64,000 nucleotides of DNA from Chimonanthus salicifolius (taxonomy: Eukaryota > Streptophyta > Magnoliopsida > Laurales > Calycanthaceae), in contig CM023535.1 of the NCBI GenBank assembly GCA_013350335.1, positions 28,004,631 through 28,068,630 on the forward strand, in the 5' to 3' direction. A model generated the notes under the pieces. It searched no databases, was not told the DNA's origin, and was given only the letters and a program-made list of their open reading frames with translations. Positions 23,046-35,600 of the stretch are shown in pieces (positions within the stretch are counted from its first letter, which is position 1; each line of letters begins with the position of its first letter). Both the position numbers and the translations under genes were made by a program.

Positions 23046-25111
23046 CCATAAGATGGAATATGGAATTTGGACTTGATAAGAAATCCAATGGTTACGATAT
23101 TAACTTGTCATTGTATAAACAAGGAAGCGGAAGTTGAACGGCGTACAAATCGTGATCCAGTGAAAAAGAACAAACACCGAAGCTAATCTTTGGTAGGTTT
23201 CCTACCTACTTGTAACCACAATTATGATTTGGTTTATCATGTTTTTATGAGATATGTTGTATTTGATATTATGTTTCAAATGTGGTTTTGGATGATGAGA
23301 TATGCATTTACAAATGACATACATGTACATTGACATCTCATACATGGCATGGGGTGATGATTATGGATTACCTTGACTTGAGAGTCTCAATGAAAGAACA
23401 CCGTGAAACAACTCAATGATGAAGTGTCTTTCCACAGGAAATGAGGATTTCTGTAGATTACCTTATCGTGTGAGTCCCAATGAAAGAACACTGTGAAAGA
23501 ACTTGATGGCTATGTATATGTGTGATGGGGTGGGGCTCATTACATATGCACTTACATACATAGCATTGTTTTCAGATGTTTTATTGATAATCATGTACTA
23601 TGATATATATGCATGTTTTATATGCTAACCATGTGGTAGCCCTGATCGGGAACCTACTGGGCGCGTTGATCTAACGCCCTAATTCTATCCTTAGAGGATT
23701 ATGCAGGAACAAGGAAGGGGAAAGAGAAGGACGATGACCAGGAGGGGAGCCAAGCTTAGGAGCTTGATGTTGGAATGATTTTTATAATTTACTGTTATTT
23801 GGATTTCATTTATGGACTTGTAATAGCTAGTATCTTTGCTATGGTTTGAATTATAGTCTTGATGTTGGATATATGAATTAAGTTATTGTGGACAAATGCT
23901 AAGTTTGAGAATAGTCTAATGAGGTTATTATGCTAAAGCAAACTTGACTTGTACTTTGCTATCTGATAATGGAGCAGTCTGAGTATTGAATATAATTCTG
24001 CATATTTGACTTATTACGCAACCAGTTAGTCTAGTTTATTCCGCATGACATTGTTTAGTTCCATGTGTGGTTTGTTATCATGGGTTTAGTCCATGCACAC
24101 ATGGGTGGCCAGTTAAGGGTCGGACTTGGATAGTCCGGACTTAGCTCGCGTCGTGACGCCGCCCGCTCTCTGCCAGTGTTATTCTATTGTTATTTTAAAG
24201 AAAAAATTAGACTCTGATTTCTCGGAGAGGGCGGGGTGTTATACAAACATGGCCCATTAACAAGTTCATGGGGTTCGGCCATACACCATGGCCGAACCCT
24301 TGATGTTTCTTTTCCAACTTTTCTTTTCAATGGTTCACCAACTTAGGTCCATAAACCATAACCTATACTTGCATCCTCCCTTTAAAATACACATAAACAT
24401 AAACCCATAACATTGGTTCATGGGGTTCGGCCAAGCACCATGGCCGAACCCTATGATGTCTAAGTTTCCAATTTTCATCAATAATCCATAATTAAAAGTT
24501 TTCTAATTTAATCTCCACCTTCCAAAAACAATCCATTCCTTCCATTCTTGGATCCTTTCTAAATTAATATCCTACTGCATAATTAGAAAGTCCTTAAATA
24601 GAAACTTTCTAGATTAAATATCCAACTCCATAATTAGAAAGTTTCCAAACCTAGGATCCAACCTTCCATATTTGGCATAATTTCCCAATTTAGCATGCAT
24701 CTTCCATAATTAAATAGTTTCCCAATTTAGCATGCATCCTTCCATAATTAGCAACTTACTAAATTTAATAACCATCTTTCCATTCTAATCAATTAATCAT
24801 ACATCAAAATACCAAAACAACTCCATGGGGTATGGCCATACACCATGGCCGAACCCTATGGTTCACAATCCTCCTTCTACAAATTATTAAACATTGATCT
24901 TACATTTAATCCATTAAAATCCAATAAGACCCATTCAATTTATTCATGATTCTTATCCATTTAACCTTTCAAAAATCATATAACATTAACATCAACTCTT
25001 ATTTAAAATTAACCAATGACCTTCCATGGGGTTTAGCCATACACCAGGGCCGAACCCTATGGTTCATCCATGATCATCTCCATGTAAACCTTTTAACATA
25101 TGAATAATCTT

Positions 25112-25335
25112 CCATGGAGTTCGGCCATACACCATGGCCGAACTCTATGGTTCCTTATCTTAAACAAAAATATGAAATCACATACCGGTTTCGCGACTCC
25201 TTCGGTTTGTTCTTGCTTTTTCAATCAGTTCGGCCATACACCATGGCCGAACTCTATGGTTTCTTAAACAAAAATATGAAATCACATACCGGTTTCGCGA
25301 CTCCTTCGGTTTGTTCTTGCTTTTTCAATCAGTTC
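25112..25335 (-). repeat. Tandem duplication carrying hairpin family 1 with changed stem pair
   Basis: About 108 bp is present twice (25121-25228 and 25229-25335). Each copy has the hairpin with stem GAGTTCGGCCAT / ATGGCCGAACTC, in which the common GGGTTC / GAACCC pair is altered on both arms. After the hairpin come TCACATACCGG and TTTCGCGACTCCTTCGG. The duplication probably happened after the stem change. Confidence 0.8.
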
Positions 25336-25702
25336 CTTCCTTGGCCTTCTCTCCTCCTTGTTGGCTACCCTTCTTTCTCTTTGTTATGCCGAGAATACCT
25401 TATTGCCAATATGCAAACCAGCGCCAAGACCCTTGCTGATTTGTGTATTGTCGTGAGCCTCTCCTTCTCTCCTTTTATTTACCTCTATTCGGTCCTATCT
25501 TGCTAAGACAATAAGTAATATTTTCAGCCGTGTATTATACATAGACATTGCTGTGAGCCCATCTCTTAATTAGTGTGTCCCGTTCACCCTTGCTGCCTTT
25601 TCCTTATAAGACTCCCCTTGGTCCTATTTTTAGAAGATATTGAGATAGTAATTGTCTTGTACGTCCCTTCCTTGTTGCCTTTCTATAAAACCTTCCAATT
25701 AA

Positions 25703-26388
25703 AGGTAAAGTTTAAACTCTCGAATGGTATTCAGCATCTCCCATTCTGTCCTGATCAAACATGCCACTGATGCATGTGATAAACGGCTGAGGGCATCTGC
25801 CACCTTGTTCGCCTTGCCAGGGTGATAACGAAGTGCGAACTCATAATCCGCCAGATATTCCATCCATCTGCACTGCCTCAAGTTGAGCTCTTTCTGATCA
25901 AACAAGTACTTCAAGCTCTTATGATCTGAAAACACTTCAAATTTCTCGCCATAAAGATAATGTCTCCATCTTTTGAGAGCGAAGACCACTGCAGCTAGTT
26001 CCAGATCGTGCGCAGGATAGAGACGTTCATGTATTTTCAACTGTCTTGATCCGTATGCCACCACACGATTATTTTGACTGAGTGTACACCCCAGTCCCTC
26101 TCCTGAAGCATCGCATTGTACCTCATAACAGTTGCCTTTTTCGAGTAAAACTAGGATAGGAGCAGTGGTAAGTCTCTTCTTCAGCTCTTCAAACCTCTGA
26201 TTGCACAAATCTGACCACTCATATTTGACTTCTTTCTGAGTGAGTCAAGTAAGTGGAGACGTAATTTTTGAGAAGTCCATGATAAACTTCCTGTAATAAG
26301 AAGCCAATCCCAAAAAGCTACGGATCTCGGTTACATTCTTTGGCACTTTCCATTCTCTTACTGCCGCTACCTTAGTCCGGTCCACGGC
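25703..26388 (-). pseudogene. RT C-terminus and RNase H of element D
   Basis: Continues the RT frame broken by S2: [24 protein letters not shown], a TGA stop in SPLT*LTQKE (about 26247), then RNase H with [12 protein letters not shown] (first catalytic Asp), [14 protein letters not shown] (Glu), [11 protein letters not shown] (Asp), [15 protein letters not shown] and [15 protein letters not shown]. The segment ends after a [12 protein letters not shown] linker, where the family B LTR begins, so the integrase domain is absent. Confidence 0.88.
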
Positions 26389-29300
26389 TGTAAGGTCTCA
26401 GAATTTTGGAATTAATATAAATGTGAATATTATTTATTTTAATGATGGAAATTAGAAAATTGGTGGAGTAAATGGTAAATGGGTCAAAATTGGATAAAGG
26501 CCCAAGTGTGGCCCAATAGACTATGGTTTGGATTTAAATTTATTTAAATGGGTCAAGAATGGTCAAATTAGGTCAAATACCCATTTGGGACCCAATGGGT
26601 CAAGATGGTTATGCTCTAAGGTAAATGGGCTAGATGGAAATGTAATTGGGCCATAGGCCCAATGGTAATCCACTTAGAGTGAATTCAATGATGTTAAATC
26701 ACCTAAGTTATTTGGAATTAAACAATGGTGATGTGGCCAAGTGTGGACCCAAGGTTTGGTGGGGCCGACCACCATGGTTGATTTGGTCAACCATGGGTGG
26801 AATAATAGAAATAGGTTAAGTATAATGAATTAACCTAAGGTGATTTAAATAAGTAAATGGGAATTAAAGTAACTAAGTAATTAAATAATTAAATTATTTA
26901 AAATGGTAGTTAAGAGTGGTCAAAGGGGGCCCATGAGGTGAAGACTCACCTCATCCCAAACTCAAAAAAATAGAACACGTTGGGACTTAGAGGGGTGGAG
27001 TTATAACCATAAAGCAACTTAAAAATCTCAAAAATATCTTAAGGTTGGTGAAGGTAATTAATGTAAAGTAAAAAAAAAAAAATGGGGACAAGCCTTGATG
27101 TCTTTTCCCATTCCCTTTTCATTCAACTCTCTCCATTTGCACTCTCCCATGGTCGTCCCCTACATCCAATGAAGGAGAGAAAGAGAGTTAAGGAAAAGAG
27201 AAGAGAAGGAGAGAAGAAAGAAGTGGAATTTTGAGAGAAATCACTCTAAGGTAAAGGGTTATTATCTTCCCTCTTACAATTTTCCCCTCTCTCTCTCTCA
27301 CACAAAACTTACCTTGGCCAATTCTAGGGTTGGAGATTACCACCATTAATCAAGAATCTTGACCTATCAAAGATCAAGAGGAAGGAGAGAGGAGGTTACG
27401 GAGACCGACGGGAGCGGCGGAAATCGGAGGAGATGTCGGATGGTGAGTATTTCTTAAACAAGAAATTTTGGATTTTAGGGTTTAAGATTTGGGTTTTATT
27501 TTGTGAATTTAATGGTAGTCAAGTAAATTTATGCTATGGATTTTAAATCCATCAAATGGAATGAATGGAAAAGTGGGCAAAAACCCTAATGGAGAAAAAT
27601 TAGGGTTAGGGAAAAGAAATAAATACTTGGATTATGTTCATTGGGTAATTTATGAAATTAAGCATAGAATTGGATGATTGGGAGAAAATCATGGGCCATA
27701 GGGTTCGGCCATGTGGTATGGCCGAACCCATGGTGGGTGATTTGGTATTGGATTTAAATAATTAGGGTTTCAAAAAGATGGAAGACAATGAGGGTTTTAG
27801 CTAATGAAAATTAGGGTTGTAGATGAATGAATGGGAGTAAGTTGTAAAATGGTTTTATGATGAAAATGCAAAGGGGTTTATGGCATTGAAATGCATGGAG
27901 GAAGTGAACCTTGAGCCATGGGTTCGGCCATGGTGTATGGCCGAACCCTATGGTGATCAAATGGTGGAATGAAGGGTTGTGAATAATGGAAAGTAAATGG
28001 GAATGTTGGTGGTGTTGATGGACTCGAAAATGGTTTTAGCATTGATATTTGTAATGGACTCTAATGTAGCTAAGGATGATGGTTTTAAGTGTATGAATTA
28101 AACCCTTCATGGAGGGATTTGTGATAAACCCAAATGTGTAACAATGGACCCAAGAAAAATGGGGAAAGGACACCATGGGTTCGGCCATGGTGTATGGCCG
28201 AACCCATGGCCCAATTGTGATCCATTTTGGTGGGTTAAATTGGAGGATGAGTGATGTTCATGGTCTCCAAAGAGTATGAATGGGTAACGGATTCATTGTA
28301 GTTTAAATGTATGAGCTAAATCCCATGGGAAGAGTTGATGAATGAGGTATTTTGAAACCATGATTCATTACCCATCTAAAGGGTTAAGTGTGGGATTTTG
28401 TATGGGTTTAAATGAATGAGGGTTAGGTTAATAAAATGGTTAATTTTAATGGCTATGTGACATGGGTCAATGGGTAATTAATGGATCTAAGTTGGGGATC
28501 TAAGTTTATGATCAATTATGGACTTAATCATGCATGGATAAATGAGTGATTAAGCATGAAAGATGAGGTAGTGGCAAAACCGTAATTAATGGTCAAATTC
28601 AAGAGTTCCATGGAAATTGATCATGGACTTAGGGGATCTAATGTAATAACCCTATGGTAATGTGTTACAAATTTTAAATGGGTTTAAAAAGCCATGGAAA
28701 ATGGGAAGATTGATGGGTTTAATAGATGACGTGGGACCCACAAAACCTAGTTAGTGAAGTTCGGTCATGATGTATGGCCGAACCCCACTAAGGTATGATT
28801 AATGGACTTAATAATGGTTAAAAAAAATGGACTAATTGATAATGTATAATAAGGTACCGGACATCGCAAGCGGTGCGTGATCGGTGACCTGATTATCAGA
28901 CGGAAGCGAAAAAGGACGCTAGTCGGTATTTGGTAGGATTCCTACCTCCTTGTAAGCCATGGATATGTGATGGTATCTTTATCTTATTTTGTGGACTATG
29001 GGATTTATTTTATGATGGGTTTCACGATTATGAACGTTATGTTTAATACTATGATTTATATTTTAAGATGATGCATTATATGCCAAGGCTATGTATGATA
29101 TACTAGAGTTATGGGATATATATATTACATAGCATAATGCATTACATCTCATGCACGGCATGGGCGGAAAAATAATGGAACCAGAGTCCATGCTCAGTCG
29201 GGGCGACCGAAAAGCAGGCATGGGGATATTTTGATAACCGGAGTCCATGCTCCGTCGGGGCGACCGAAAACAGGCATGGGGATACCTTGACGAGGTTTGT

Positions 29301-29996
29301 TTCGTCAAGAGGGATATTATACTATATGGTTTGGATGATGGGTGGGATGCATAACATAGACACCCATGACATGGCATTTACTTTATAGTTTCATTATATG
29401 ATGGTTTATCAGCTTCCATTGGGTTATTATCTGTATGCTGTTATTACTAATCCATGTGCTAGCCCTACTCGGAGTCCTACTGGGTGCGTGGTCTAACGCC
29501 CTACTTCTACCCTAGCTGACAATGCAGGAGATGGCGGACCGGAAGGGCGAGACGGAAGCCAAGCTTAGGAGCTTGGGAAGGCGGACTAGTTATTTAGCTT
29601 AAGTTGAATTATTTCATTTTGGAAATGTAAATTGAGTAAACTAGCTTGTCGGAATGTAACAACTTAGATGGCTTGCTATGTTTAGATTTTATTTTTGGAC
29701 AATACAGTTTAATGGCATTTTAGTAATTATACTGATGTTTCTTCCCTGCTATCTGAAAATTGGCAGGATAGTCTCTATTATCATTCCGCATGTGATTTTA
29801 TATTCCGCGAGCTTACTTTCGACGCGTGAACCGTACTCGTGGACTTAGTTCCACGCACGCGTAGGGTTGGCCAGTTAGGGGCCGGGCTTTAGAGGCTCGG
29901 AACTCAACTCGCGTCGTGATGTCCGCGCCTTTGTCACTTTTATTTTTAAAAAAAAAATGTACTCTGATTTTACGGTGAAAAGGGGCGGGCGTTACA
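26389..29996 (+). mobile_element. Solo LTR S2 (family B), 3.6 kb, perfect ACGGC target-site duplication
   Basis: Starts TGTAAGGTCTCAGAATTT and ends GGGGCGGGCGTTACA. ACGGC is present at 26384-26388 and 29997-30001. It sits inside the RT of element D in opposite orientation; removing it restores [12 protein letters not shown] in D. It contains four GGTTCGGCCAT hairpins (27701, 27920, 28178, 28757), one CTTGACG...CGTCAAG hairpin (29286-29309), two copies of the GTCGGGGCGAC block (29198, 29256) and a CT microsatellite near 27289. The start resembles S3 more than S1. Confidence 0.93.
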
Positions 29997-30001
29997 ACGG
30001 C

Positions 30002-31185
30002 TATACCTTTTTCTGATATTACTTGTCCCAAAAAATATACCTCAGATAGCCAAAATTCACATTTATTGGCTTTAGCATATAGTTTGTTCTTCCTCAAAGT
30101 GTCCAGAACTATTCTCAGGTGCTCAGCATGTTCTTCCTGAGTTTTGGAGTAAATCAAAATATCATCAATAAATACAATAACGAATTGGTCCAAGTAAGAA
30201 CGGATTATCCTGTTCATAAGATCCATGAACACAGCCGGTGCATTGGTGAGTCAAACGGCATGACTACAAACTCATATAGTCCATATCGCGTTCTGAAAGC
30301 TGTCTTTTCTATGTCCTCCTCCCTAACGCGGATTTGGTGATATCCGGACATCAGGTCAATCTTAGAAAAATGACTGGAACCTTTAAGTTGATCAAATAAA
30401 TCATCGATCCTAGGTAGAGGGTACTTGTTTCTGATCGTCAGCTGGTTCAGTTTTCGGTAATCCACACACATACGGAGTAAACCATCCTTATTCTTTACAA
30501 ATAAAATCGGAGCTCCCCAAGCCGATGTACTGTTCCGAATGCACCCCAATCTGAGCAGTTCATCAATCTGCTTCTTTAACTCGGACATCTCTACTGGTGC
30601 CATCCAGTAATGTGGTAATGACACTGGTGCAGTGCCAGGGTACAACTTGATTTCAAAATTGATCTCCTTCATGGGAGGCAAACCAGGGAGTTCATTTGGA
30701 AAAACATCCGCATAGTCCCTTACTATTTCTGGAAGTTCAACCACCGGTGCCTTATTGATTCTGATAATGTTCAATACCAGATGATTCAACCCTTCATGCA
30801 CTCTCCTTTGTTTATCAGCACGCACCACATGTTGTTTTCCCTCAGGCGACCAAAATGTCACCCTGCGACGATAACAATCAATGTTGGCCTTAAAGCTAGC
30901 CAACCAATCCATGCCAAAAATAATGTCATATTCTGACATATTGAGCACCAAATAATTGAACTCAAATCTGAGTCCAGCAAGCTCAGTATTCACTGCTGTG
31001 CATATAAGTCCCAATGATGTGTCTCCGATGGGGGATACACTGGTGAGTGATGTGGACAGTTTTTGTACTAATGTACCAGTAGCAGTTATAAATGCAGCAG
31101 ATATGAAAGAGTGAGATGCTCCCGAATCAAATAATGCAAAGGTGTAGGAACTACTGACTACTGCCATACCTTGAATCACAGAGTA
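30002..31185 (-). pseudogene. Protease and reverse transcriptase of element D
   Basis: The protease active site [11 protein letters not shown] is intact (about 31130), with the second block [15 protein letters not shown] follows from about 30708: [50 protein letters not shown] and [18 protein letters not shown] one-base deletion in VMPFG, near 30258, shifts the frame. The frame resumes with [20 protein letters not shown] and the catalytic [10 protein letters not shown], then stops being coding at the S2 insertion. Apart from the single frameshift this stretch is well preserved, so D is fairly young. Confidence 0.9.
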
Positions 31186-32388
31186 ATCCTCTGCTGCTGG
31201 AGGTGCTAAGGTGAATACCCGTCCAGATCTTGTAGGCGGTTGTCCCGCCTGATTAAATGTCCTGCCTCCAAGTGAATTTGCTGGCCTAACTGGTGGACGA
31301 GATGAACCCCTGGTATTAGAGGGTTTGTTGAGTTGTGGACATTCCCTCTTAAAATGGCCAGGCTGATCACAATGAAAGCAGTTGCTCCCACCTCTGGGAG
31401 CCTGAGTGACTGATGCAGATGGGGAGGGATGATTGGGACGAAAGCCCTCTGTTGACCCAGTAGATGGTGAGGGTCTACTAGAGTTCGGTCGGAACCTCTT
31501 GTTGGGCTGGAATGTACCCCTCCCACTCTGAGCTCGGCGATTGTCAAAACGCATCAACTCAGTCATCTCCTGTTCTGCTATAGTGGCCCTGCTGACCACT
31601 TCTGCCAATGTGGCTGCCTTGAATATAGTTACCTTGGCCCTTATGCTTGGCCCAAGGCCCCGCTCAAACTTGCGTGCCCTCCGATACTCTGTATCCACCA
31701 TATAGAATGCATACACAAACAGATTGAGAAATTCCTGATGGTATTCTGCCACTGTCATGGTACCTTGTACCAAAGATAGAAAAGCCTGTGTCTAGCGCTC
31801 CTTCTCCTCCTCAGGAAAATAATGTTCTAGGAAAGTAGCTGAGAACTGCTCCCAAGTCATGGCAGTCCTTTCTCCTTCTGGAAGAAGTGCTCGCTGCTTC
31901 TTTACCACCTCGCACCATTTACCAGCATCATCAATCAGCTGTGATGTGGCCAGTAAAATCTTGTGAGCATGACTCGTGATATTCAATAAAGTCAGAGTCT
32001 GTAAAATCTTTTTCAGCCAGTTTTCCACTCCGACAGCCCCTTCTCTTCCCTTGAAGTAAGGATGGTGCTGTTGCTGGAAGTCCCTGACCATGCTCGTGTC
32101 ATTGGTCCCGTTGGTGGTTCCATTCCCGTTCAAGTGTTGTTGGAGCACTGAAGTGACCACCGTTTGAATTAAGTTTTGCAATTCAGGAGGCACCACCGGT
32201 ATGTTCACGCTGCTTTGTTCCTCCTCTTCATGGAGGGATGGTTGTTCCTCTTCTCGGTGGGATGGTGGTTGTTCCTCTTCTTCGTGGAGGGATGGCTATT
32301 CCTCCTCATTTCAAGGATGTTCTACCTCCTCTTCACCCCCATTTGGGTTTTGTCGGGTATTTCTCCTTGGTCTTTCCCTTGGAGTCAT
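31186..32388 (-). pseudogene. gag: gag of element D with Glu-rich repeat N-terminus
   Basis: The probable start is ATGACTCCAAGGG at 32386-32388 (MTPRERPRRNTRQN). The frame is lost in a run of 33-bp repeats (32217-32320) that encode HEEEQPS-type units, then recovers at 32208 (MNIPVVPPELQNL). Capsid follows, with MTWEQFSATFLEHYFP. TAG at 31792-31794 is the only stop before the long frame that runs on into pol. The nucleocapsid has one perfect CCHC knuckle, [14 protein letters not shown] (about 31375). Gag and protease-RT share one frame, as in many chromoviruses. Confidence 0.87.
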
Positions 32389-32647
32389 TTTTTCCTAAGC
32401 CATTGAAAACATCAAGACTTAGGTTCCATAATAAAAATTTGTATTTCCTACTTGTTGGGGAAAATTTGCAAATAAGCATTCTTGATTTTTGTTTTGTTTT
32501 CTGGGGAAAGACATCCTATGTTGCTATGTTTCATAATCCGATTATTTTGACTGTACTTCCTTTGCTATCATCCGTCTGAGTCTAACAAAGTAAATTAAAG
32601 CAAGAGACCGGATTAATTTACTCTGAGAGATTCAATGTTTCGAGTTC

Positions 32648-32659
32648 GCTCTGATATCA
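32648..32659 (-). other. Primer-binding site of element D
   Basis: On the minus strand TGATATCAGAGC, one mismatch from TGGTATCAGAGC (initiator tRNA-Met), two bases from the LTR end. It fixes the orientation of D and of family B LTRs in general. Confidence 0.85.
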
Positions 32660-32661
32660 AC

Positions 32662-35600
32662 TATAACGCCCCGCCCTTTTTCACTCGCTTCTTCCCGTAA
32701 ATTCAGAGTCTATTTTTTTTTTTTTATAACAGAGTAGAGTGATAGAGCGCGTGACATCACGACGCGAGCTAAGTCCGAACTTCCAAAGTCCGACCCTTAA
32801 CTGGCCAACCCTATGTGTGCACGGACTAAGTCCACAAAAATGGTTCACATAATAATATCAACTTGCGGAATAAATATCATAACATGCGAAATAATAATAG
32901 AACCAAGTTCTATTCCATTCAGATAGCAAAGTACATCAAGTCCTTAATCATAATTAAAACGTCATAATCATCCAAATAAACATCCGACCACTAAGTTATT
33001 ACATTCCGAAATCTAAATACTCAAATATAAGTCCATGAGTAACTTTTATTAAAAATAATAAACTAAATCATCCAAGCTCCTATGCCTGGCCCGTCTTGCA
33101 TTCATCATTCCCCTGATTTCTTGTATCATCAACTAGGGTAGAAGTAAAGCGCTAGAACAACGCGCCCAGTAGGTATTCCAGTTACGGCTAACACATGGTT
33201 AGTACAAATTATATAATAATATCGTAATGTCAAAAACCATGTAAAACCATGCCATGCAATGATGACAAATGAAATGAGTCCCACCCATCACATGTACATA
33301 AAAGTACCCACCACATAGGTCTTTCGGATGCCCCGACGGAGTGTGGACCCTCCGGTTTCTTCTTGATGGAAAAGCACATTAAGGTACCCCACATAGGTTT
33401 CTCAGACGCCCCGACGGAGTGTGGACCCTCCGGTTACCAAAACCTTCACCCCATGCCATGCATGAGATGGCAATGAATACATGCTATTTTATAACATAAA
33501 CATAGCATTTAAAATCACCTTTTGAAACATAATCAACACATGCTATTTATACAATTAAACATAGCCTTTGAAATTCAATATAAACCATATCCTTTGAAAC
33601 ATAATTTCATCAAACATAAAATAAAACATATGTACATAAACCCATGGTTTCAAAGAGGTGGAATCCTACCAAAGACCGCTAACGGGTGCTTGCGTTTTTC
33701 GTCCGGTAACCGCTCACGATCGTAAACGCCTTGTGAGATCCCGTTACCTTATAATATAATAACCAATTAGAACCAAGTCCCACTTGATTTAGAATATTTA
33801 AAGTCCATAAACCAATCCCCATATTTACAAGATTGCCATTGATTTCATCAACTTATGTTTGAGTTCTCAAAACATAGTTCCATTAATTCTCACCCTTCAT
33901 CCCTTTAAAATACACCCAAACATAAACCCATAATTGATTCATGGGGTTCGGCCAAGCACCATGGCCGAACCCTATGATGTCTAAGTCCAAACCGATCCAT
34001 AATCATAGATTCATGATTCATAAATAAGACTCTAATCCTTCCCTTCATTTAATCATATTAGGTCCATATAAATTCCATAACCACTCAAATCCATAAAAAA
34101 GACCTCATGGGGTTCGGCCATACGTCATGGCCGAACCCATGATCTTTCACTTAGGCTATAATTACAACTTTGCCATTGGTCTCATCCATAGGTAACAATT
34201 CATTCAATTACAAACACCTAAATCCATATTTTGATCCACAAACCATAAAATTGGTTCATGGGGTTCGGCCATACACATGGCCGAACCCATGATGCCTAAG
34301 TTTCCATTTTCATTAATAATCCATAATTAGCAAGTTTCCAAATTTATCATCCATCCTTCAATAATTAGAAGGTTTCCATAAATAATCTCCACCTTCCATT
34401 ATTAGAAGGCTTCCATAAATAATCTCACCTTCCATTATTAGAAGGTTTCCATAAATAATCTCCACCTTCCATTTTAATCTAAGGTCCATAATTAGATAGC
34501 TTCTAATTTAATCACCTCCTCCATAAAATAAACCCTAGTGGGGTTCGGCCATACACCATGGCCGAACCTCACCCTTGGAGACAAATCCATCCTTTTTCAT
34601 GTACCTTCTAAATTAGTAATCAACTCCATTGGGTTCAGCCATACACCATGGCCGAACCCTATGGTTCATAATCTTCCTCTAAAAATTATTAAATAAAACA
34701 TTCATCCCTTCAAAACATTGGTATTGCCTCCATGGTTTCCAAGATCTAAATTAATATAACTTCCATGGGTGGCCGAACCCTATGGTTCAAAACCTTCTTT
34801 TAAAAATTATCAATCCTTGATCCTTCATGATCTACTCATCTTATGAATTTCCTTTCCATTAAAAATCACCAACAACATCCATTAAAACCGTATGAATTTA
34901 TTAACCAACTCCCATGGTTTTTTCCTTATTAAAAATCCATACATTTACCATGTCTTCTTTCATGGGGTTCGGCCATGCATTGTGGCCGAACCCTATGGTT
35001 CATGGTTCCATTAAAAATATCATAAACCTTTCCCAATCTTCTTCCATGGGGTTCGGCCAAGCACCATGGCCGAACCCTATGGTTCCTTTCTTTTAAAACA
35101 ATTTATCAAATAAAAATACTAACCGGTTCTGATTGATTTCTTGCTCTTCCAATCCTTCTCCTTTCTTCTTAATTTTTCCAAACCAAGAATACCTCTTGCT
35201 GGCTACCTTCTCGTTGTCCTTGCCGTGAACGAGAGATTGAAAGAAAGAGAGAGAGAGTTCAGCTAATGGTGTAAACCGTGTGCCCCTCCTTGTTTCTCCT
35301 TTTATTACCCCCTCTTAATCCCAAGTTAGAAGGTGCTTAAGATAATCTTACCCCCTTGATACATTAGCAATTGCTGTGTACCCCTTGTCTTAGATTAGTA
35401 ATGCCATGTGCCCCTCCTTCTTTCTTTTATTAAACCCTCCAATTAGTCCCATAATAGAAGGTGCCATGCGCCCCTTATTTATTTTAGCCATTGCTTAATG
35501 CCGTGCGCCCATGCTTGAGATAGCCATTGCCGAGTTTAGACTTCCCACTTTGGGAGAGTCCTAACTTAATTTTAGACACTTCCCTAATGCCATTTTTAGC

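Larger units (their letters stand above)
20445..24243 (+). mobile_element. Solo LTR S1 (family B), 3.8 kb, perfect 5-bp target-site duplication
   Basis: Starts TGTAACACCCCG and ends GCGGGGTGTTATA. CAAAC flanks it on both sides (20440-20444 and 24244-24248). Removing the LTR and one CAAAC rejoins B1 into a sequence that resembles the corresponding part of other family B LTRs. No internal region, primer site or coding sequence is present, so it arose by recombination between the two LTRs of a former full element. It contains an internal duplication (20461-20832), a CT microsatellite (about 21551-21575) and eight hairpins, one of them a perfect 28-bp palindrome at 23018-23045. Orientation is inferred from elements D and E, where GGGCGTTACA is the LTR end next to the primer site. 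Confidence 0.9.
18847..25702 (-). repeat. Family B LTR (B1), split by solo LTR S1 and truncated at its 5' side
   Basis: Begins at the LTR 3' end (TGTAACGCCCCGCCC on the plus strand) with the poly-T run at 18899-18912. It continues to 20444, resumes at 24249 after S1, and stops near 25702 in a TATAAA-containing repeat block before reaching its expected TGTAACACC start. It meets the RNase H end of element D there, so it could be the 3' LTR of D joined by a deletion that removed integrase. The flanks (ATCAC left, GAAGT right of the D 5' LTR) do not match, so this pairing is not proven. It contains at least eight copies of the GGTTCGGCCAT hairpin. Confidence 0.75.
25703..32661 (-). mobile_element. 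Element D internal region, minus-strand Ty3/gypsy, interrupted by solo LTR S2
   Basis: Read on the minus strand from the primer-binding site at 32659: leader, gag (from 32388), protease, RT (to 30002), a 3.6 kb solo LTR, then the rest of RT and RNase H down to 25703. Integrase, polypurine tract and the start of the 3' LTR are missing. The 5' LTR is 32662-35906. The pol sequence is chromovirus-like. The RT breakpoint is restored exactly when S2 and one ACGGC are removed. D lacks the ORF0 seen in A and E; its leader before gag is only about 260 bp. Confidence 0.88.

Noticed and set aside
25114..25506. 130-codon plus-strand frame
   Set aside because: It spans the tandem duplication with hairpins in an LTR; no domain, and orientation is opposite to the LTR transcript.
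32176..32579. Plus-strand frames of 65-113 codons rich in Ser, Phe and Leu
   Set aside because: Antisense of the Glu-rich gag repeat and leader of element D.
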